NCBI GenBank assembly: GCA_045113275.1
Contig: JBGUIU010000226.1
Location: 1 to 25,159 of the forward strand
Origin: UBA1181 sp045113275
GTDB lineage: Bacteria > Bacteroidota > Bacteroidia > Bacteroidales > Paludibacteraceae
Length of the DNA stretch: 25,159 nt
Direction: 5' to 3'
How positions within the stretch are numbered: the first letter of the stretch is position 1; every line of letters starts with the position of its first letter. Shown here piece by piece: positions 24,413 through 25,159 of this stretch. The translations under genes and the position numbers were made by a program. The notes under the pieces were generated by a model. The model did no database searches. It saw only the letters and a program-made list of their open reading frames with translations, and was not told where the DNA came from.

Positions 24413-25159
24413 ATGAACAAATCAAAGATTTTTTTAATGGTGTTTATGGGATTGGTTAGTTCAACACTCATATCATGTGGAGATGATGAGGAAGACGTGC
24501 CAGAAGTAGTGAATAATTTGCCATCCGATAATAATAATAATAATCAAAACCCACAGGATAATCAAAATCCTCAAAACGATAATAGTGAACAGATTATAGG
24601 CGGTAAAGTGTTGGACGGTCATCATTACGTTGATCTTGGCCTTTCTGTAAAATGGGCTCAATGCAATATCGGAGCGTTAAAGCCTGAACAATATGGTAAG
24701 TATTTTGCATGGGGTGAAACAGCTTCTAAAAAAACATACAGCTGGTCTAATTATAAATATTGCGAAGGTACGGAAGTGACGATAACCAAATACAACAAAA
24801 GTTCAAATGAAGGACTTGTTGATGATCTTGATAAATTAGAGAAAGAAGATGATGCTGCTGTAGTAAATTGGGGTGGCGCATGGCGAATGCCAACAGAAGA
24901 AGAGTGTCAAGAATTAATCGATGGAACCAATAATTATTGGACGGATAACTATAAATCAACGAATATCGCAGGATATGTTTTCTGTTCAAAGGATGAAAAG
25001 TATGCTTCTGATACGTTGTTTATCCCTGCTGCAGGATATAAGATTGAGAATTATTCTTACGATGTGAATACTTGGGGTAACTACTGGATGGCCACTGGAG
25101 AAGGTTCTTGGGTTCCTCTATTTTGTTTTTGGGTAAGATCTGTTTATATGAATCTTTTT
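24413..25159 (+). CDS. Surface-type lipoprotein with a repeat-family domain (partial, 3' end outside)
   Basis: The frame is open from ATG 24413 to the last base (249 codons). A lipoprotein signal ends in STLISC, and the cysteine is followed by GDDEED. An acidic run right after the cysteine is the known lipoprotein export signal of Bacteroidota, so the protein is probably displayed on the cell surface. An Asn/Gln-rich linker (about 36-58) leads to a domain with YVDLGLSVKWAQCNIGA, KPEQYGKYFAWGET and WRMPTEEECQELI. This pattern is widespread in Bacteroides and Prevotella lipoproteins, and the domain is similar to those in Fibrobacter paralogous-domain proteins. A ligand is not predictable. The start has an AAGG-like sequence upstream (AAAGGTAAA). 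Confidence 0.85.
   Translation, partial: MNKSKIFLMVFMGLVSSTLISCGDDEEDVPEVVNNLPSDNNNNNQNPQDNQNPQNDNSEQIIGGKVLDGHHYVDLGLSVKWAQCNIGALKPEQYGKYFAWGETASKKTYSWSNYKYCEGTEVTITKYNKSSNEGLVDDLDKLEKEDDAAVVNWGGAWRMPTEEECQELIDGTNNYWTDNYKSTNIAGYVFCSKDEKYASDTLFIPAAGYKIENYSYDVNTWGNYWMATGEGSWVPLFCFWVRSVYMNLF

Noticed and set aside
1..25159. CRISPR arrays, tRNA, rRNA or complete insertion sequences
   Set aside because: No regularly spaced repeats, cloverleaf sequences, rRNA segments, transposase genes or terminal inverted repeat pairs were seen on either strand.

Overview
The window looks like a chromosome segment of a Bacteroidales bacterium (phylum Bacteroidota); genus cannot be fixed from sequence alone. The evidence is the gene order purN / acpP-fabF-rnc, promoter-like TAnnTTTG boxes instead of sigma70 -10 boxes, A-rich starts with almost no Shine-Dalgarno sequences, lipoproteins with an acidic run after the lipobox cysteine, and housekeeping proteins with Bacteroidales-type sequences. 

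Housekeeping half (about 1-11260). The tail of an outer-membrane-type protein overlaps birA (biotin ligase). Next come aroQ and xerD, overlapping by 11 bases. mnmA and purN lie on the minus strand. A divergent regulatory gap with an inverted repeat precedes a co-directional run: acpP, fabF, rnc, a long-chain acyl-CoA ligase, an SPFH membrane protein and prfB. rnc overlaps fabF by one base and carries a strong hairpin inside its first codons. prfB is split by the classic programmed +1 frameshift (AGGAGG TAT CTT TGA C), so the true RF2 gene is 9450-10563. A small lipoprotein gene with a good intrinsic terminator closes this half.

Accessory half (about 11270-22300). It opens with a relic of a HigA-type antitoxin gene and a 16-bp-arm inverted repeat overlapping a promoter box. 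Then come an AAA+ ATPase with a DUF4143-like C-terminus, a 1051-residue protein of no recognised domain, and a 2042-residue superfamily 2 helicase with a C-terminal DUF1998/MZB region and several cysteine clusters. The last two genes are 12 bases apart. A giant DUF1998 helicase paired with one large uncharacterised protein matches the published layout of Druantia type III (druH-druE) anti-phage defence. No methyltransferase, nuclease gene, integrase or tRNA accompanies them here. This is the most interesting part of the window.

Right flank (22307-25159). An IGHMBP2/UPF1-like SF1 helicase resembles the left-hand genes in base composition more than the defence genes. A REP-like GC-rich element, a promoter box and the first 249 codons of a surface-type lipoprotein that runs off the window end follow. 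The defence block therefore looks inserted between a housekeeping operon and ordinary chromosomal genes.
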